This document shows positions 22,202 through 24,480 of a DNA stretch of 24,480 bases, one piece after another. The position numbers and the translations under genes are program-made. The stretch is from Bacteroidota bacterium (GTDB lineage: Bacteria; Bacteroidota; Bacteroidia; Chitinophagales; Chitinophagaceae), in assembly GCA_947460795.1 (NCBI GenBank), contig CANHJA010000008.1:1-24480 (forward strand). The letters run 5' to 3'. Numbering within the stretch: the stretch's first letter is position 1; every line of letters starts with the position of its first letter. The notes under the pieces are model-generated. The model worked only from the letters and a program-made list of their open reading frames with translations, searched no databases and had not been told where the DNA came from.

Positions 22202-23197
22202 TTGAAAAAGCGAATTACAGTTATAGGAAATGGAAGTTGGAGTTCGGCATTGGTGAAAATATTGACCGATAATGGACACACAATTAATTGGTGGATGCGA
22301 AGTGAAAAAGCCATCGAGAAAATAAAAGAAACAGGCCATAATCCCCACTATTTAAGCATTGTAAAGTATAATACAACGCAATTAAATCTATTTCATTCCA
22401 TTTCAGAAGCGATTGAACAAGGAGATATTATATTATTGGGCATTCCATCGGCTTTTATTGTAGAAATGTTAGATAAATTGCCAAACAATACGTTTGAAGG
22501 CAAAAAAATAGTTTCAGCTGTAAAAGGAATTATTCCCAACAAAAATCAATTGGTAAATGAATATTTAGCTGATCAATTTAATGTACAATTGAATGATTAT
22601 TGTTGTATTTCGGGACCTTGCCATGCCGAAGAAGTGGCTGCTGAAAAACTGTCGTATTTAACATTTGCTTCCTCCAACGAAGCATTGGCGCAGGAAATCG
22701 CCACTTTTTTTGACAATAAAAATTTAAGAACGGTTGTTAGCAATGATATTTATGGGGTTCAATATTCATCTGTACTAAAAAATATTTATGCCTTAGGAGC
22801 CGGTATTGCGCATGGTTTAGATTATGGCGATAATTTTTTAAGTGTGTATATCACCAATTGTTTTTCGGAGTTACAGCAATTTATGAACGTGATAAGCACC
22901 CAAATGCAACATCATTACAATACAAGCGCCTATTTAGGCGATTTATTGGTTACTTGTTATTCGTTACACAGCAGAAACCGCACGTTTGGAAACTTTATTG
23001 GAAAAGGATATACAGTCAATGCCGCTAAGCTAGAGCTTAATATGGTTGCGGAAGGATACTATGCCAGCAAAGGAATTTTTGAAATCAGCCAACGTTTAAA
23101 CTATCATTTGCCTATTGCAGATGCTATTTATAAAATACTTTGGGAAAAAGCAAGCCCTTCAAAAACATATCAATCCATTGAAAAAATATTTAATTAA
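22202..23197 (+). CDS. gpsA: Glycerol-3-phosphate dehydrogenase [NAD(P)+]
   Basis: GpsA reduces dihydroxyacetone phosphate to sn-glycerol 3-phosphate, the backbone of phospholipids, in the cytoplasm. The 331-residue protein has the nucleotide-binding N-terminus ITVIGNGSWSSALVKIL, the SAVKGI segment, the SGPCHAEEVA loop, the catalytic-lysine helix VLKNIYALGAGIAHGLDYGDN, and the substrate-binding part GDLLVTCYSLHSRNRTFGNFIGKG. The start is a TTG at 22202: the frame is closed by a TAA at 22184-22186 and no ATG or GTG lies between, and the Rossmann strand begins right after it. TACATTAG at 22169-22176 is a possible -7 box, one mismatch from consensus. Confidence 0.94.
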   Translation: MKKRITVIGNGSWSSALVKILTDNGHTINWWMRSEKAIEKIKETGHNPHYLSIVKYNTTQLNLFHSISEAIEQGDIILLGIPSAFIVEMLDKLPNNTFEGKKIVSAVKGIIPNKNQLVNEYLADQFNVQLNDYCCISGPCHAEEVAAEKLSYLTFASSNEALAQEIATFFDNKNLRTVVSNDIYGVQYSSVLKNIYALGAGIAHGLDYGDNFLSVYITNCFSELQQFMNVISTQMQHHYNTSAYLGDLLVTCYSLHSRNRTFGNFIGKGYTVNAAKLELNMVAEGYYASKGIFEISQRLNYHLPIADAIYKILWEKASPSKTYQSIEKIFN

Positions 23198-23320
23198 CTC
23201 TTATTAGGAATTAATTCAGATTTGTTAAATTTTTTTTAATAAAATAAAAACATTATTGTAAATTTACCTCGTGTATGCAAAAAAATCTGCTACACTTTGA
23301 ACTTTTTAAATTAATATGGT

Positions 23321-24480
23321 ATGAAAAGAATTTCACTAGTAGCAATTATTTTAACACTATCAATTTTTGCAAATGCACAAATTAGTGGAGTTAAAAATAT
23401 TCCAGGAGATTATGCCTCATTAGCGGCAGCCATTACTGCATTAAACACTTCAGGCGTTGGAGCGGGTGGGGTTACTATTAATTTAAATCAAGTTGAAACG
23501 GCTCCAACAGGAGGATATTTATTGGGTTCAGTTACTTTAAATGCTACTACTGGTAGTACCAAACCCATTGTAATTAACGGAGGAAATAATACAATTACTG
23601 CCCAAGCTACAGGTACAACCACTACATCAGATGCTGTTTTTAGGTTAGCTGGTCCAGATTACATTACATTAAATCAATTAAAAATAGTTGAAAATGCAGC
23701 CAATACAACCGTTGCAACTCAAATGGAAAGAGGGATTGCAGTGATGGCCTTTTCTGCAACAGATGGTTCACAAAATGTAACAATTCAAGGATGTACTATT
23801 ACATTAGGGGGAACCACCCAAATTAATTCAAATGAAACGGGTATTTTACTAACCAATATTTTGTACAATAATACTACATCGGCATATACTACAGCGGTAG
23901 TACCAACGAGTACGGCAGGTAAGTTTGATAGCATTGTGGTAAAATCAAATACGATTACAAACTGTTATACAGGAATTGCAGCACATGGAGGAACAGTAGC
24001 CACAACTGCCGCTAATTTGTTGCAAACAAGAGTAGTTATTGGAGGTACCTCCATTGCAGATGCCAACACAATCAGCGGATATGGTGGGCAAGCTGTTGCT
24101 GCAACGACTATTGGATACGGGATTTATGTTAGCTCAGTTGCGAATGAATATGTAAGTTATAATAATTTATCAGCTACCAGTGTTTTTAGTCCATTGAACC
24201 ATGTTCATGTTACGGCATGTGCTGGAAATATTGTTACATCGAATAATACGATTTCATTTGCAACAGGTGCAGCATCTACAGGAGCGCAAAATGGGGTAAA
24301 TGTAACAGGTTTTAGTGCAACCCTTACCAATACTTCTCGTTGCGATAGCAATACAGTTCAAAATGTTACATTGGGAGGAACCAGTGTTTTTATAGGTATC
24401 AATCATAACATATTAGGTTTAACGGGGACTGTATTTTATAATAACAACAACAAAATCGAAAATATTACAAGAACAGGAAC
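23321..24480 (+). CDS. Large secreted beta-helix-type surface protein, 3'-truncated by the window edge
   Basis: The frame opens at ATG 23321 and stays open to the last base, giving at least 386 residues. A signal peptide ends near ANAQ20. What follows is Thr/Asn/Gly/Ala-rich with repeated short beta strands. A domain starting ISGVKNIPGDYASLAAAITALN is typical of Bacteroidota surface proteins. Runs such as NVTIQGCTITLGG, SIVVKSNTITNCYTGIAAHGG and ANTISGYGG are typical of right-handed parallel beta-helices. The protein probably carries a T9SS sorting tail beyond the window, as its neighbours do. Likely an adhesin or polysaccharide-interacting surface protein; no catalytic motif is visible so far. 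Confidence 0.85.
   Translation, partial: MKRISLVAIILTLSIFANAQISGVKNIPGDYASLAAAITALNTSGVGAGGVTINLNQVETAPTGGYLLGSVTLNATTGSTKPIVINGGNNTITAQATGTTTTSDAVFRLAGPDYITLNQLKIVENAANTTVATQMERGIAVMAFSATDGSQNVTIQGCTITLGGTTQINSNETGILLTNILYNNTTSAYTTAVVPTSTAGKFDSIVVKSNTITNCYTGIAAHGGTVATTAANLLQTRVVIGGTSIADANTISGYGGQAVAATTIGYGIYVSSVANEYVSYNNLSATSVFSPLNHVHVTACAGNIVTSNNTISFATGAASTGAQNGVNVTGFSATLTNTSRCDSNTVQNVTLGGTSVFIGINHNILGLTGTVFYNNNNKIENITRTG

Overview
The window is AT-rich DNA from a member of the Bacteroidota. Several independent signs point there: promoters of the form TTTG-N18-21-TAnnTTTG/A, secreted proteins with type IX secretion (T9SS) C-terminal sorting tails, families that are largely Bacteroidota-specific (DUF4290, DUF5606, a DUF3127 single-stranded-DNA-binding protein), and the phylum-typical MurA sequence PGGDKIGRRRLD. 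The exact lineage cannot be fixed from the sequence alone. No tRNA, rRNA, CRISPR array or complete insertion sequence was seen.

Layout. 1-960: a 5'-truncated periplasmic thioredoxin-like (TlpA-type) protein and a small cysteine-containing lipoprotein. 1100-4613: housekeeping genes accD, a class V aminotransferase/cysteine-desulfurase-like gene, smpB and a DUF3127 SSB-like gene, separated by strong hairpin terminators. 4685-6393: a split 5'-nucleotidase, with the C-terminal domain as a lipoprotein encoded upstream of a Tat-exported catalytic domain. 6523-10111: dnaA, then a convergent DUF4290-murA pair. 10310-12788: a T9SS-exported endonuclease I fusion and a small membrane protein. 12789-13159: a non-coding stretch holding the C-terminal remnant of an L,D-transpeptidase. 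13160-18111: a PhnA-family protein, an M28 glutaminyl cyclase-like lipoprotein, a T9SS-exported protein and an M49 dipeptidyl peptidase III.

18112-18957 is a repeat- and hairpin-rich intergenic region that leads into the most unusual locus, 18958-20503. This locus encodes a lipoprotein-type precursor ending in an eight-cysteine domain that resembles the bacteriocin fulvocin C. Directly downstream is a five-helix membrane protein carrying a periplasmic CxxC thioredoxin domain. I read it as a candidate disulfide-rich peptide (bacteriocin-like) cassette with its own thiol oxidoreductase. The truncated gene at the left edge is a paralogue of that oxidoreductase, and both blocks end in near-identical hairpin terminators, which suggests two copies or relics of the same kind of cassette about 18 kb apart. 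20679-24480 returns to ordinary genes: DUF5606, gcvH, a VanZ-like gene, gpsA and the start of a large secreted beta-helix protein cut by the window end.

A second theme is a family of short heptanucleotide tandem repeats (consensus about C[CT]GNCAT) at 4177, 4957, 5428, 5538 and 18144. Three of these copies lie inside coding sequence of the 5'-nucleotidase pair, where they encode linker-like residues. Single-residue points of interest are an Asp in place of the usual catalytic Cys in MurA and a Ser in place of the first Gly of the DnaA Walker A loop.
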